Positions 1 through 9,149 of a stretch of DNA of 64,000 nt are shown piece after piece (position 1 is the stretch's first letter; each line of letters begins with the position of its first letter). Origin of the DNA: Neorhizobium populisoli (GTDB taxonomy: Bacteria; Pseudomonadota; Alphaproteobacteria; Rhizobiales; Rhizobiaceae); the NCBI RefSeq assembly GCF_019430945.1, contig NZ_JAHYCB010000002.1, positions 248,001 through 312,000 of the forward strand, given 5' to 3'. Both the position numbers and the translations under genes were made by a program. The notes under the pieces are model-generated. The model saw only the letters and a program-made list of their open reading frames with translations. It did not search any database and was not told the origin of the DNA.

Positions 1-1
1 G

Positions 2-175
2 GATTATTATACCGGCCTCGTTTTCGAAGTGACCGAAGCCGGTTCGACCGCCGTTCTGGCCGGTGGCGGGCGTTTCGACCGGTTGATGACGCTGCTCGGC
101 GCCAAGGAACTGATCCCGGCTGTCGGTTTCTCGTTGTGGCTCGACCGCCTGGAAGCTGCGAGGGCAAGACGATGA
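2..175 (+). CDS. hisZ: ATP phosphoribosyltransferase regulatory subunit HisZ, C-terminal end
   Basis: Only the last 57 codons are in the window; the gene enters from the left edge. The readable end resembles the C-terminus of class II tRNA-synthetase-like HisZ: a [10 protein letters not shown] stretch, a GGRFDRL motif and a final [12 protein letters not shown] segment, as in HisS/HisZ motif 3. HisZ is the catalytically inactive HisRS paralogue that partners the short form of HisG in the first step of histidine biosynthesis. Its TGA stop overlaps the hisG ATG (ATGA), so the two are translationally coupled, which supports HisZ over HisS. The start and most motifs lie outside the window. Confidence 0.85.
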   Translation, partial: DYYTGLVFEVTEAGSTAVLAGGGRFDRLMTLLGAKELIPAVGFSLWLDRLEAARARR

Positions 176-870
176 GCGTTATCACCATTGCCCTGCCGTC
201 CAAGGGACGCATCAAGGAAGATACGGCCGTCATCTTCGAACGTGCCGGCCTTGCCATTTCCGCCGTCGGCAACGACCGGTCCTATCGCGGCCGTGTCGAT
301 GGCATCGAGGGTGTCGAGATCGCCTATCTCTCCGCCTCCGAAATCGCCCGCGAACTGGCGAGTGGTGCGGTGGATTTCGGCGTCACCGGCGAGGATCTGG
401 TGCGCGAGGGCATGCCGGGCGTCGACCAGAAGGTGGAATTCTGTGCCCGCCTCGGCTTCGGCCATGCGGATGTCGTGGTCGCGGTGCCGGAAATCTGGCT
501 CGACGTGGAGACCATGGCCGATCTCGGCGATGTGGCGGCGGATTTCCGCGCCCGTCATGGCCGCCGTCTGCAGATCGCCACGAAATACTGGCGGCTCACC
601 CAGCAGTTTTTCTCCGGCAGCCACGGTATCCAGCTTTATCGCATCGTCGAGAGCCTCGGCGCCACGGAAGGTGCACCGGCAGCCGGCCAGGCGGATATCA
701 TCGTCGATATCACTTCGACCGGTTCGACGCTCAGAGCCAACCACCTGAAGGTCCTGTCGGACGGCGTCATGCTGAAATCTGAGGCCTGCCTCGTGCGCGC
801 CCGCAAGCCGGGCCATGAGGAAGACCCGCGCATCCGGCAGATCGTCGAGGCTGTCCGCGCCGCGCTTTAG
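172..870 (+). CDS. hisG: ATP phosphoribosyltransferase, short form
   Basis: Catalyses the first step of histidine biosynthesis (ATP + PRPP to phosphoribosyl-ATP) in the cytosol. The product has 232 residues, the length of the short HisG form that lacks the C-terminal regulatory domain and needs HisZ. The N-terminus [13 protein letters not shown] and the segment [16 protein letters not shown] (PRPP-binding loop region) are typical of HisG. I chose the ATG at 172 because it overlaps the hisZ stop as ATGA; the open frame extends further upstream inside hisZ but without family similarity. No terminator is visible directly after it. Confidence 0.95.
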   Translation: MSVITIALPSKGRIKEDTAVIFERAGLAISAVGNDRSYRGRVDGIEGVEIAYLSASEIARELASGAVDFGVTGEDLVREGMPGVDQKVEFCARLGFGHADVVVAVPEIWLDVETMADLGDVAADFRARHGRRLQIATKYWRLTQQFFSGSHGIQLYRIVESLGATEGAPAAGQADIIVDITSTGSTLRANHLKVLSDGVMLKSEACLVRARKPGHEEDPRIRQIVEAVRAAL

Positions 871-987
871 TCGCGGCGGCGGAATCGGCGTCGATTTTCG
901 GACGGCGCGATGTGTAATTCAAAGAGTGGAGTACCGCGCGCCTTGAAGGGTGCGGCTTTCCAAGGTTTGTTCGAGGAGGAATGACCA

Positions 988-1392
988 ATGCATATTACCG
1001 GCGGATGCCATTGCGGCCAGATCACCTATGAAGCCGAACTTGACCTGCAACGGGTCGCCATATGCCATTGCGTCGATTGCCAGAAACTGACCGGCTCGCC
1101 CTTCCGGGTCACGGCGGTCGTCTCTGAGGACGATCTCAAAGTGACCGGCGAGCCAAAAATGTACAAGCGCACTGCCGATAGCGGCCGGGTACGCCAGCAG
1201 CATTTTTGTGAGAACTGCGGGTCGCCGCTATTCGTCAACGGCGAGGGCGGCGAAGCGACGAAAATCTGGGGCATCCGTTGGGGCAGCATCGATCAGCGAC
1301 TGGATATCAAGCCGTTGCGTCAGGTCTGGTGCCGTTCCTCGCCCGATTGGCTGAAGGATATCGGCGAACTGCCAGCCAAGGAAAAAGACTGA
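988..1392 (+). CDS. GFA-domain (glutathione-dependent formaldehyde-activating-like) protein
   Basis: A 134-residue protein of the GFA/CENP-V fold, small zinc proteins of mostly unknown substrate. Zinc-ligand cysteines are visible in GGCHCGQITY (residues 5-14), in ICHCVDCQK (about 26-34) with CxxC spacing, and in FCENCGSPLF (about 73-82). A good ribosome site (GGAGGA) lies about 7 bases before the ATG. It follows hisG on the same strand after 117 bases and is probably transcribed on its own. The family name comes from one member, and formaldehyde chemistry should not be assumed here. Confidence 0.82.
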   Translation: MHITGGCHCGQITYEAELDLQRVAICHCVDCQKLTGSPFRVTAVVSEDDLKVTGEPKMYKRTADSGRVRQQHFCENCGSPLFVNGEGGEATKIWGIRWGSIDQRLDIKPLRQVWCRSSPDWLKDIGELPAKEKD

Positions 1393-1401
1393 AGTTCCAA
1401 T

Positions 1402-1440
1402 AAAAAAGCCCGCCGGATCAGCGTCCGGCGGGCAGTTTCT
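1402..1440. terminator. Bidirectional intrinsic terminator between GFA gene and doxX
   Basis: A perfect 10-bp GC-rich stem (1408-1417 with 1424-1433, loop 1418-1423) is flanked by six A residues at 1402-1407, which read as a T run on the minus strand. It therefore best serves the minus-strand doxX gene ending at 1462. On the plus strand it is followed by a weaker TTTCTT tail and can also end the GFA transcript. Confidence 0.85.
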
Positions 1441-1461
1441 TGGGCAGGGAATTTTGAAAGC

Positions 1462-1908
1462 TTAGGCGGCGATTGCGATCGCACCGCGGCGGGCATCGAC
1501 CGAGTAGGCGCCGGCGCCGACGGTGGCGAGCAGGATATAGGCGCCAGCCAGCGTGAAGTTCTTCATCAGCATGATGCCGTTCAGGGCATTGATCCAGCCG
1601 AGGGCGGCATCCGGCCAGCCCGGGACGGCAACGGTGCCGCTATGGAATATGACGCCGGTGAACACGCAGAACAGGGCAAGCGCCCAGCCGACGATGCGGG
1701 TCTGGAAGCCGACGAGAACGGCAAGGCCGGTGACCAGTTCGAACAGGCCGGCGAGATAGGCAAGCGCGGTTGCGGCAGGCATGCCGGCGCCGGAAATCAT
1801 GCCGGCGGTACCGGCCGGGTCGGTCAGCTTGCCGAAGCCGGAATAGATGAACATGAAGGAAAGCAGGATACGGGCGATCAGCAGGATCGTGCTGTTGGCA
1901 TTGGACAT
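1462..1908 (-). CDS. DoxX family inner-membrane protein
   Basis: A 148-residue protein with four predicted membrane helices, of the DoxX/terminal quinol oxidase subunit-like family (SURF4 clan). Family signs are IARILLSFMFIYSGFGKL at the N-terminus and a LIVG-rich second helix. Members are often involved in redox or thiol stress responses, but the substrate is unknown for this one. The start at 1908 is chosen over upstream alternatives because GGAG lies 8 bases before it and homology begins there. A 10-bp inverted repeat lies about 100 bp upstream and may control it. Confidence 0.85.
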   Translation of the reverse strand: MSNANSTILLIARILLSFMFIYSGFGKLTDPAGTAGMISGAGMPAATALAYLAGLFELVTGLAVLVGFQTRIVGWALALFCVFTGVIFHSGTVAVPGWPDAALGWINALNGIMLMKNFTLAGAYILLATVGAGAYSVDARRGAIAIAA

Positions 1909-2008
1909 TGGAAATCTCCGTGGGGTTCGGTGCGGTGGCACGCGTTGAATTTCTGAATGCCTATTTGCCCCCTTTTGTCGCAGGTTGAAAGATGAACAAT
2001 GGAAGACG

Positions 2009-2033
2009 GTTTGTTCAATTATGTTGAACAAAC
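2009..2033. promoter_or_regulatory. Perfect 10-bp inverted repeat, operator candidate
   Basis: GTTTGTTCAA (2009-2018) and its exact complement (2024-2033) are separated by 5 bases. The inner part TTCAA-N5-TTGAA has the T-N11-A form of LysR-type sites but would also fit other dimeric regulators. It lies 101 bases upstream of the doxX start and 152 upstream of the divergent small gene at 2185. There is no T tract, so it is unlikely to be a terminator. No candidate regulator is adjacent. Confidence 0.6.
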
Positions 2034-2184
2034 CAGCGTTCACGGCTCTTTACACCTGTGTCGGAATGCCCTGCGGATAACCTTTCGTTTACCTTTCTGA
2101 ATGCAACCTTCAAGTGACGTTCATTGTTAATCCGTCACTATCCGATCGTTCTCAGAGAGAATTTTGCGTCGAAAGGAATATGCC

Positions 2185-2499
2185 ATGAAGAAGATCATTA
2201 TTAGCGCGCTCGCCCTCGTTATGGTTTCCGCCATCCCGAGCTTTGCCCAGACTTATCGCAGCGAGGCCCGGGAAAACCGCCAGGAACACCGCATCTATCG
2301 CGGTGCCGCGAAGGGCCAGTTGACGCCGCGCGAATTGAACAACATCGCCCGTCAGCAGCACCGGATCGACCGCGCCCAGTCGCGGGCCGCACGCGATGGC
2401 TATGTCAGCCACAGCGAGCGCAAGAATATCGAGCGCATGCAGAACCGCGCCTCGCGCAACATCTATCGCAAGACCCATAACGGCCGCGATCTCTATTGA
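2185..2499 (+). CDS. Small basic periplasmic protein, unknown function
   Basis: 104 residues. An N-terminal signal peptide is clear: MKK, a hydrophobic core ISALALVMVSA and a cleavage-like SFA-Q site near residue 21. The mature part is very rich in Arg, Gln and Asn (repeated R-x-x-R spacing: REARENRQEHR, RQQHRIDRAQSRAAR) and predicted helical. I do not recognise a named family. The ATG at 2185 is preceded by AAGGA at good spacing. It stands alone between divergent doxX and a convergent DoxX-like gene, and ends at a strong terminator. Confidence 0.75.
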   Translation: MKKIIISALALVMVSAIPSFAQTYRSEARENRQEHRIYRGAAKGQLTPRELNNIARQQHRIDRAQSRAARDGYVSHSERKNIERMQNRASRNIYRKTHNGRDLY

Positions 2500-2520
2500 T
2501 CGTTCGGAAGCCGTTTCGAA

Positions 2521-2549
2521 ATCCGCTCGGCGAACCGGGCGGATTTTTT
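2521..2549 (+). terminator. Intrinsic terminator after the small periplasmic gene
   Basis: A 10-bp stem (2521-2530 with 2535-2544, one G-T pair) closed by a CGAA tetraloop is followed by a run of six T (2544-2549). It lies 21 bases after the stop of the gene at 2185. Confidence 0.9.
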
Positions 2550-2553
2550 GTTT

Positions 2554-2943
2554 TCAGCGGCCGAGCCTGATCGGAAAATACGCCCGCAGGACTGCGCTCC
2601 GCAGCCAGAGGCCGCCCCACATGAACAGGCCCAGATAGATGCCGAACAGCACATGGCTGAACAGCGGGTTGTCCACCCGGATCTGCGTCGCCATCGCGCC
2701 GCCCAGCAGGCCGGTAAACAGGACGGCGCCGAGAAGGCTGGTGCGCGGATAAAGGTAGAGCAGCAGGAATGCCAGTTCCATGATGCCGATCGTGAAAGCG
2801 TAACCCGGAGGCCAGCCGAGCGCCTGCATCGTTTCTTCCGCCACCGCCATGCCGAACAGTTTCGGAGTGACCGACGCGCCGAGCATGAAGATCGCGAAGA
2901 TCGTCGTCAGCGTGTAGCCGGCCCATTTCATTTTGGTTTCCAT
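2554..2943 (-). CDS. DoxX-like integral membrane protein
   Basis: 129 residues with four hydrophobic helices. WAGYTLTTIFAIFMLGASVTPKLFG at the N-terminus (helix 1) and the later GIMELAFLLLYLYPRTSLLGAVL segment (helices 2-3) match the DoxX-like (DoxX_2/YphA-type) families. Function unknown. The start at 2943 is supported by GAGAGGGA 6-8 bases upstream; a longer start at 2967 is possible. It lies downstream of the antiporter gene on the same strand (147 bases between), so co-transcription is possible. It is not closely similar to the other DoxX protein at 1462. Confidence 0.75.
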   Translation of the reverse strand: METKMKWAGYTLTTIFAIFMLGASVTPKLFGMAVAEETMQALGWPPGYAFTIGIMELAFLLLYLYPRTSLLGAVLFTGLLGGAMATQIRVDNPLFSHVLFGIYLGLFMWGGLWLRSAVLRAYFPIRLGR

Positions 2944-3090
2944 GATACGTCCCTCTCGATTGGTCATCGTTGATCGCTGCGGCGGGGCAATCAATGACGC
3001 CCGCACCGTGTGATCCAAGGACGCTGTCGGGCAATGTCAGCCGACATCGGCAGGCAAATTTTCCCTAAGTCTGGAAACGACGTAGCGGGG

Positions 3091-4632
3091 TTAGATCTCT
3101 TCGATCCGCCGTGCATCTTCGGGCAGCACGGAAAGCTCGCGCCAGTCGATCTCTTCCAGCAGAAGATTGTATTCGTCGACATTGATATCGCTGGTGGAGC
3201 GCAGGTCTTCCAGCTTTTGTCTCTGTGCAACGATCGCTGCCAGCGCGAGGCGCCGATAGTTTTCGAGCGAGTTGGCGCTTTCGACGCGGGAAAGCGCCTC
3301 CTGCTCGAGGCGGAATTTCGAGCGCAGCACCTCGGCTTCCGCCTCCCGCTCGCCTTCCAGCCTGGCAAGGCCTGCGGCGGCAATCAGGCCGCGGGCGGCG
3401 GCAAGTTCGCGCGGGCCGTCGGCGCGGCGGTCGAGGCCGAGCCAGCGGATGACCGGGCCAAGCGTCAGCCCCTGCAGGACGAGGGTGGCGAGTACCACGG
3501 CAAACGCCGTCAGCACCACCACGTCGCGCTGTGGGAAATCGGCGGGAAGTGCAAAGGCGGTGGCGAGCGTCACCAGCCCGCGCATGCCGCACCAGCCGGA
3601 AAGCAGCCCCTGCGTCATGCTCGCGGGTTCGGGCCGGCCGTGGCTCACGGCATACCAGGCGTGGATCCGGTTATATCCGACACAGACGACGAAACGCATG
3701 ACGATACAGGTGATCACAACGATCAGCGCGAAGATCGCTGCATCGCCCAGATTGTCCGAATTCATGTTGCCGACGATGTCGCGCGCCTGCATGCCCATCA
3801 GCAGAAAGGCCATGACGTTCAATACGAAGACGACGGCCGTCCAGACCGCATAGGATTGCACCCGCATGCGCGCCGAGGAGATCGCCTCGCTGGTTCTGGC
3901 AAGCGTCATGGCCAGTGCCACGATGGTCAGTACCGCAGAGAGACCGAGCCGCACTGCGAGGATCCAGAGCAGGAAGGTCTGCACGAACTGCAGCAGGTTG
4001 CCGCCCAGCGTGCCGCTGACAAAACCCGTCAGGCGCCGCACCAGAAGGGCAGCGCCGACGCCGAGCAGAATGCCGCCCGGCACGGCAAACCCGAGATGCA
4101 GGGCAACTTCCGTGTCCATATGCCCGGCCGACTGGATCGCCAGGGCAGCATCGAAGATCAGGAGTGCTGCTGCATCGTTGAACAGGCTTTCGCCGCGCAG
4201 CACCGTATCCGTGGTGCGGGGGATCGCCATGGAGGAAAGAACGGCGGTCGCCGCAGCCGCATCCGGCGGCGCGACGATCGCGCCCAGTACCAGCGCGGCG
4301 GCGATCGGCAGTCCGGCATAGGCCCAGCCGATCCAGGCGACGGCGGCGGCGGTGAAGACGACCCCGCCGATGGCAAAGACCAGCAAGGGCAGCCAGAAGC
4401 GCCTGGCGATCCCGACGGGAAAATCGAAGGCCGCATCGAGCAGGGCAGGGGCGATGAAGAGGGCAAGCGCGGTGCCCGGCTCCAGCGAGATGTAGGGCAT
4501 GCCTGGCACCAGCGCGACCGCGGCGCCCGCCATGGCGAGCATGGAGGGATAGGGCACGCGAAGCCGACGGGAAATCTGCAGCAGCACCACCGCGACAAGA
4601 AGCAGGACAAGCAGGCTCTCGAAGAAACTCAT
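3091..4632 (-). CDS. CPA1-family Na+/H+ antiporter
   Basis: A 513-residue cation/proton exchanger of the inner membrane. It has about 12 hydrophobic helices, with the CPA1 landmarks ALLDAAFDFP (helix 4 region), AIVAPPDAAAATAVLSSMAIP (ion-binding Asp pair region, DA motif) and ESLFNDAAALLIFDAAL (helix 6-7). The last 100 or so residues form a soluble, charged tail (LAAARGLIAAAGLARLEGEREAEAEVLRSKF) predicted helical and similar to that of bacterial NhaP/YjcE-type proteins. The ATG at 4632 (MSFFES) is preferred over 4653 because AGG precedes it and the first helix begins immediately. Role in Na+, K+ or pH homeostasis is inferred from the family. Confidence 0.88.
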   Translation of the reverse strand: MSFFESLLVLLLVAVVLLQISRRLRVPYPSMLAMAGAAVALVPGMPYISLEPGTALALFIAPALLDAAFDFPVGIARRFWLPLLVFAIGGVVFTAAAVAWIGWAYAGLPIAAALVLGAIVAPPDAAAATAVLSSMAIPRTTDTVLRGESLFNDAAALLIFDAALAIQSAGHMDTEVALHLGFAVPGGILLGVGAALLVRRLTGFVSGTLGGNLLQFVQTFLLWILAVRLGLSAVLTIVALAMTLARTSEAISSARMRVQSYAVWTAVVFVLNVMAFLLMGMQARDIVGNMNSDNLGDAAIFALIVVITCIVMRFVVCVGYNRIHAWYAVSHGRPEPASMTQGLLSGWCGMRGLVTLATAFALPADFPQRDVVVLTAFAVVLATLVLQGLTLGPVIRWLGLDRRADGPRELAAARGLIAAAGLARLEGEREAEAEVLRSKFRLEQEALSRVESANSLENYRRLALAAIVAQRQKLEDLRSTSDINVDEYNLLLEEIDWRELSVLPEDARRIEEI

Positions 4633-4821
4633 GGCATGACCTGTCGTTGGCATCGGGCTAAGGCGCCGCTATCGATGTTTGTAGCGAAAGAATGCCGGTA
4701 TAAAAAGCCGCCGCGTCAAGCCGGGAATCGCCGGACTATGGGCCGATCGGTGGCATGCCCGGCATTGTTCCAGAGGTTTACGTCTCGTTAACCACAGGCG
4801 CGTAGAAATTATCGGCGCGAA

Positions 4822-5058
4822 ATGAACGACGCGGATAACCTTAGTGGGATCAACATGTACGTTGTATCGGTGCTGGATAACGGCGACCAGCGGACCTTCG
4901 TGTCCGAAAATCTGAAAATATTGGATCGAATTGTCTACGCAACTATTTGCGGCTCTTCGAAACAGTTCCTGCTGGCGGATATTCTCGATATCGTGCCGGT
5001 CGATGCCATGTCGACGAAAACTCCGTCGATGCGGAATATTACATCACAAGTTCAGTAA
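4822..5058 (+). CDS. Hypothetical small protein
   Basis: A 78-codon open frame with lower GC and less typical codon use than its surroundings. No membrane segment, signal peptide or recognised motif is visible. The first ATG at 4822 lacks a clear ribosome site; an in-frame ATG at 4855 has GGGA 5 bases upstream and may be the real start. It lies in an otherwise empty interval between the antiporter and groEL. It may be a genuine orphan gene or chance; I rate it as weak. Confidence 0.35.
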   Translation: MNDADNLSGINMYVVSVLDNGDQRTFVSENLKILDRIVYATICGSSKQFLLADILDIVPVDAMSTKTPSMRNITSQVQ

Positions 5059-5071
5059 ATATTATCGCTTA

Positions 5072-5240
5072 CACGTCAGGGTTTCGTCAATCTTGCTTCG
5101 CAATGAAGCAGGGATCGTAGCCAATAGCCGTCGTTTGCCGGCTTACGCTATCGTCGATCATTCCTGAGCTTTGACCGCAACCGATCACAAGTTGGGGTGC
5201 GGCCAAAGAGAGCTCGCCGGCTGCCGTCGGCGAGCTTTTT
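5072..5240 (+). ncRNA. Candidate small RNA ending at an orphan terminator
   Basis: The region contains three successive stem-loops on the plus strand: TGCTTC/GAAGCA (5094-5099, 5105-5110), an 11-bp arm pair with one mismatch (5169-5179 with 5198-5208) and a 9-bp terminator stem (5211-5219 with 5228-5236) followed by T residues 5236-5240. A possible promoter precedes it (ATTACA at 5038-5043, 16 bases, TATTAT at 5060-5065). No ORF fills the interval. It could instead be the 3' UTR of the weak ORF at 4822. The 5' end is a guess from the -10 box. Confidence 0.4.
5211..5240 (+). terminator. Intrinsic terminator, plus strand, upstream of groEL 3' end
   Basis: A perfect 9-bp stem AGCTCGCCG/CGGCGAGCT with an 8-base loop is followed by TTTTT. 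It faces groEL, with no well supported gene just upstream, so it either ends the small ORF at 4822 or a small RNA. Confidence 0.8.
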
Positions 5241-5274
5241 GGCGTTCGCCGACGGGCACTCCAATCGACCAAGG

Positions 5275-5309
5275 CCCAAACAAAAAGGGCGGCCCGAAGA
5301 CCGCCCTTT
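5275..5309 (-). terminator. groESL operon terminator
   Basis: A 9-bp stem (5284-5292 with 5301-5309) is followed on the minus strand by a T-rich tail (TTTTT then GTTTG, 5286 down to 5277). It lies 43 bases beyond the groEL stop. Confidence 0.85.
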
Positions 5310-5352
5310 CCGTAACTGAACCGGATGGCTCAGATGTGAAGACCTGAAGGTC

Positions 5353-7023
<1,671 letters not shown>

Positions 7024-7055
7024 TCAGCAAATTACGAGAAAGGTGGAACCGGCAA

Positions 7056-7352
7056 TCAGCCGATAACGCCCATGATGTCGGATTCCTTCATGATCAGAAG
7101 GTCTTCGCCGTTGAGCTTGATTTCCGTGCCGGACCACTTGCCGAACAGAACGCGGTCGCCGACCTTGACGTCGAGCGCGGTGACCGAGCCCTTGTCGTCG
7201 CGAGCGCCCGGGCCGACAGCGATGATTTCGCCTTCAGCCGGCTTTTCCTTGGCGGTGTCCGGAATGATGATGCCGCCCTTGGTCTTTTCTTCAGACTCGA
7301 CGCGCTTTACGACAACGCGATCGTGCAGGGGGCGGAAAGATGTGCTTGCCAT
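7056..7352 (-). CDS. groES: Co-chaperonin GroES
   Basis: 98 residues. It caps the GroEL ring as a heptamer. The N-terminal [23 protein letters not shown] (mobile loop) and [34 protein letters not shown] at the C-terminus are classical GroES. It is the first gene of the operon, followed by groEL after 56 bases. Regulated by HrcA through the CIRCE element 55 bases upstream of the start. Confidence 0.98.
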   Translation of the reverse strand: MASTSFRPLHDRVVVKRVESEEKTKGGIIIPDTAKEKPAEGEIIAVGPGARDDKGSVTALDVKVGDRVLFGKWSGTEIKLNGEDLLIMKESDIMGVIG

Positions 7353-7407
7353 TGTCTTATCCCTCGATCAAATGACATTGACGGATCTAAGGACCCGCGA
7401 TGGTGAG

Positions 7408-7434
7408 TTAGCACTCATCTCCCGAGAGTGCTAA
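7408..7434. promoter_or_regulatory. CIRCE element (HrcA operator) of groESL
   Basis: TTAGCACTC (7408-7416), 9-base spacer, GAGTGCTAA (7426-7434): a perfect match to the CIRCE consensus TTAGCACTC-N9-GAGTGCTAA. The HrcA repressor binds it and is itself stabilised by GroEL, giving feedback control. It sits at the expected transcription start, just downstream of the promoter at 7444-7471. Confidence 0.97.
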
Positions 7435-7443
7435 CGACAGCCG

Positions 7444-7471
7444 AGATAAGGGTGCCTACCGGCTGAGTCAA
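7444..7471 (-). promoter_or_regulatory. groESL promoter (sigma-70/RpoH type)
   Basis: Read on the minus strand, CTTGACT (-35) is separated by 16 bases from CCTTATCT around the -10. This fits both the alphaproteobacterial housekeeping and the RpoH (CTTG...CYTATnT) consensus. CIRCE begins about 10 bases downstream, so HrcA repression plus heat-shock sigma activation is likely (inference). Confidence 0.65.
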
Positions 7472-7649
7472 GAACGGTTGCAAAAATTCACAATCGCTCC
7501 AGCCCTTCAAGCAAAACAATATTAATGCGGGGCCGATCCTGGCCGACGCCTGCTCGGGCTGGCCGGCTTCTGCCACCGGACTTTGGTGGAAGCATGGCGG
7601 CGGCTTTGCGGGACGCCGATAAACAGCTGTATCGCGGAAAGTTCAAGTC

Positions 7650-7668
7650 ATACAGATTTCATCTGTAT
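7650..7668. promoter_or_regulatory. 19-bp operator-like palindrome upstream of chrA
   Basis: ATACAGAT-TTC-ATCTGTAT is a perfect 8-bp inverted repeat with a 3-base centre, 40 bases before the chrA start. Placement fits a repressor site overlapping the chrA promoter. No chrB or other regulator gene is adjacent. Confidence 0.6.
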
Positions 7669-7707
7669 TCTGTAAGCGGGGCGTCTTTGCCGGGGGAAAG
7701 GGTATCG

Positions 7708-9048
7708 ATGGAAGCTGTCGTCGAAGCGGAAGGTGACGTGCAGGCACCGCCCACACTTGGCGAAATGACCGCCGTTTTTGCCCGCATCGGCTGTCTGAGC
7801 TTCGGCGGTCCCGCAGGCCAGATCGGCATGATGCATCGGGCGCTCGTCGAGGAAAAACGCTGGATCTCGGAAGAGCGCTTCCTGCATGCGCTGAACTACT
7901 GCATGCTCTTGCCCGGCCCCGAGGCGCAGCAGCTCGCCACCTATATCGGCTGGCTGATGTTCGGCACGCGCGGCGGGATCATTGCCGGATTGCTTTTCGT
8001 CTTGCCGGGACTTGCGGTGATGATTGCCCTGTCGGCGGCTTATGCACTCTATCAGGAGACAAGCTGGCTGACCGGCCTGTTCTTCGGCCTGAAAGCCGCC
8101 GTCCTGGCGATCGTGGTGGAGGCGGTGATCCGCCTCGGCCGCAAGACGCTGAAGAGCCGTTTCCTGATCGGCGTCGCAGCGCTCGCCTTCATCGCTCTGT
8201 TTTTCTTCGGCCTGCCATTTCCGCTCGTCGTGTTCCTGGCGGGTCTTGCGGGTTTCGTCGCGGCCCGTTCCAATCCGTCGCTTGCTGCCTCCGCCGAGCC
8301 GGCCGACCTGCCGAAACGTCCTCCGGTTTTGCAGGCCGTTTTAACGCTGGGCCTGTGGATCGTCATCTGGTTGGCGCCGCTCGCCATTCTCTGGGGAATT
8401 TCCGGCGCGGCGGCGCTCGCCGATCTCTTTGGCTTTTTTGCAAAGATGGCGATGGTCACTTTTGGCGGCGCCTATGCCGTGCTGGCCTATGTCGCACAGG
8501 TGGCGGTTCAGGATTATGGCTGGCTGAAGCCGGGCGAAATGCTCGATGGTCTGGCGCTTGCCGAAACCACGCCGGGACCGCTGGTGCTGGTGCTCTCCTT
8601 CGTGGGCTTCCTCGTCGGCTTCCGGGAGGCCGCGGGTCTCGGCGCGGTAACGGGCGGCATCATCGGCGCATTGCTGGTGGCCTGGGCGACCTTTGTGCCG
8701 AGCTTCATCTGGATCTTTGCCGGCGCGCCCTACATCGAGCGGCTGCGCGGCAATCCGGTCCTTTCTGCCGCATTGTCCGCCATCACCGCGGCGGTCGTCG
8801 GCGTCATACTGAACCTCGCCATCTGGTTCGGCCTGCATGTCCTGTTCCGTGAAGTGCGTCAGATCGATCTTGCTCCGGCTGTCGGCCTCAGGCTTTCGAT
8901 CTCGACCCTTGCCAGTATCGATCTCGCCGCCCTCCTGCTTTTTGTGATCTCCGCCCTTCTTCTGTTCCGTTTCAAGGTCGGCATCGTGTCCGTTCTCGCT
9001 CTTTGCGGCATTGGCGGACTTGTCGTCAGAATGTCCGGCCTGATGTGA
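7708..9048 (+). CDS. chrA: Chromate transporter ChrA
   Basis: 446 residues, the long two-domain (CHR-CHR) form. ChrA exports chromate across the inner membrane. Each half carries a related signature: FGGPAGQIGMMH with LPGPEAQQLATYIGW in the N-terminal half and FGGAYAVLAYVAQ with TTPGPLVLVLSFVGF in the C-terminal half. About ten hydrophobic helices are visible. I chose the ATG at 7708 (GGGGGAAAGGG just upstream); the frame stays open further 5' but that part has no similarity and covers the palindrome at 7650. It stands alone, without chrB. Confidence 0.9.
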   Translation: MEAVVEAEGDVQAPPTLGEMTAVFARIGCLSFGGPAGQIGMMHRALVEEKRWISEERFLHALNYCMLLPGPEAQQLATYIGWLMFGTRGGIIAGLLFVLPGLAVMIALSAAYALYQETSWLTGLFFGLKAAVLAIVVEAVIRLGRKTLKSRFLIGVAALAFIALFFFGLPFPLVVFLAGLAGFVAARSNPSLAASAEPADLPKRPPVLQAVLTLGLWIVIWLAPLAILWGISGAAALADLFGFFAKMAMVTFGGAYAVLAYVAQVAVQDYGWLKPGEMLDGLALAETTPGPLVLVLSFVGFLVGFREAAGLGAVTGGIIGALLVAWATFVPSFIWIFAGAPYIERLRGNPVLSAALSAITAAVVGVILNLAIWFGLHVLFREVRQIDLAPAVGLRLSISTLASIDLAALLLFVISALLLFRFKVGIVSVLALCGIGGLVVRMSGLM

Positions 9049-9149
9049 CGGCGGAGTGAAATATCCCCGCTTTCCGGCAAATCTCCTTGCCATCGCGGCC
9101 GAGCTTTGCGACATCAGCGCCAATTCATACGAAATTCGGACAGGCAGAC

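Noticed and set aside
3010..4791. 593-codon open frame on the plus strand opposite the antiporter gene
   Set aside because: It is the antisense shadow of the antiporter: His/Gln/Asp/Gly-rich with no fold, no ribosome site, and GC-driven openness.
7525..7707. Longer chrA start
   Set aside because: The extra 61 codons cover the promoter palindrome and have no similarity to ChrA; the ATG at 7708 has a strong ribosome site.
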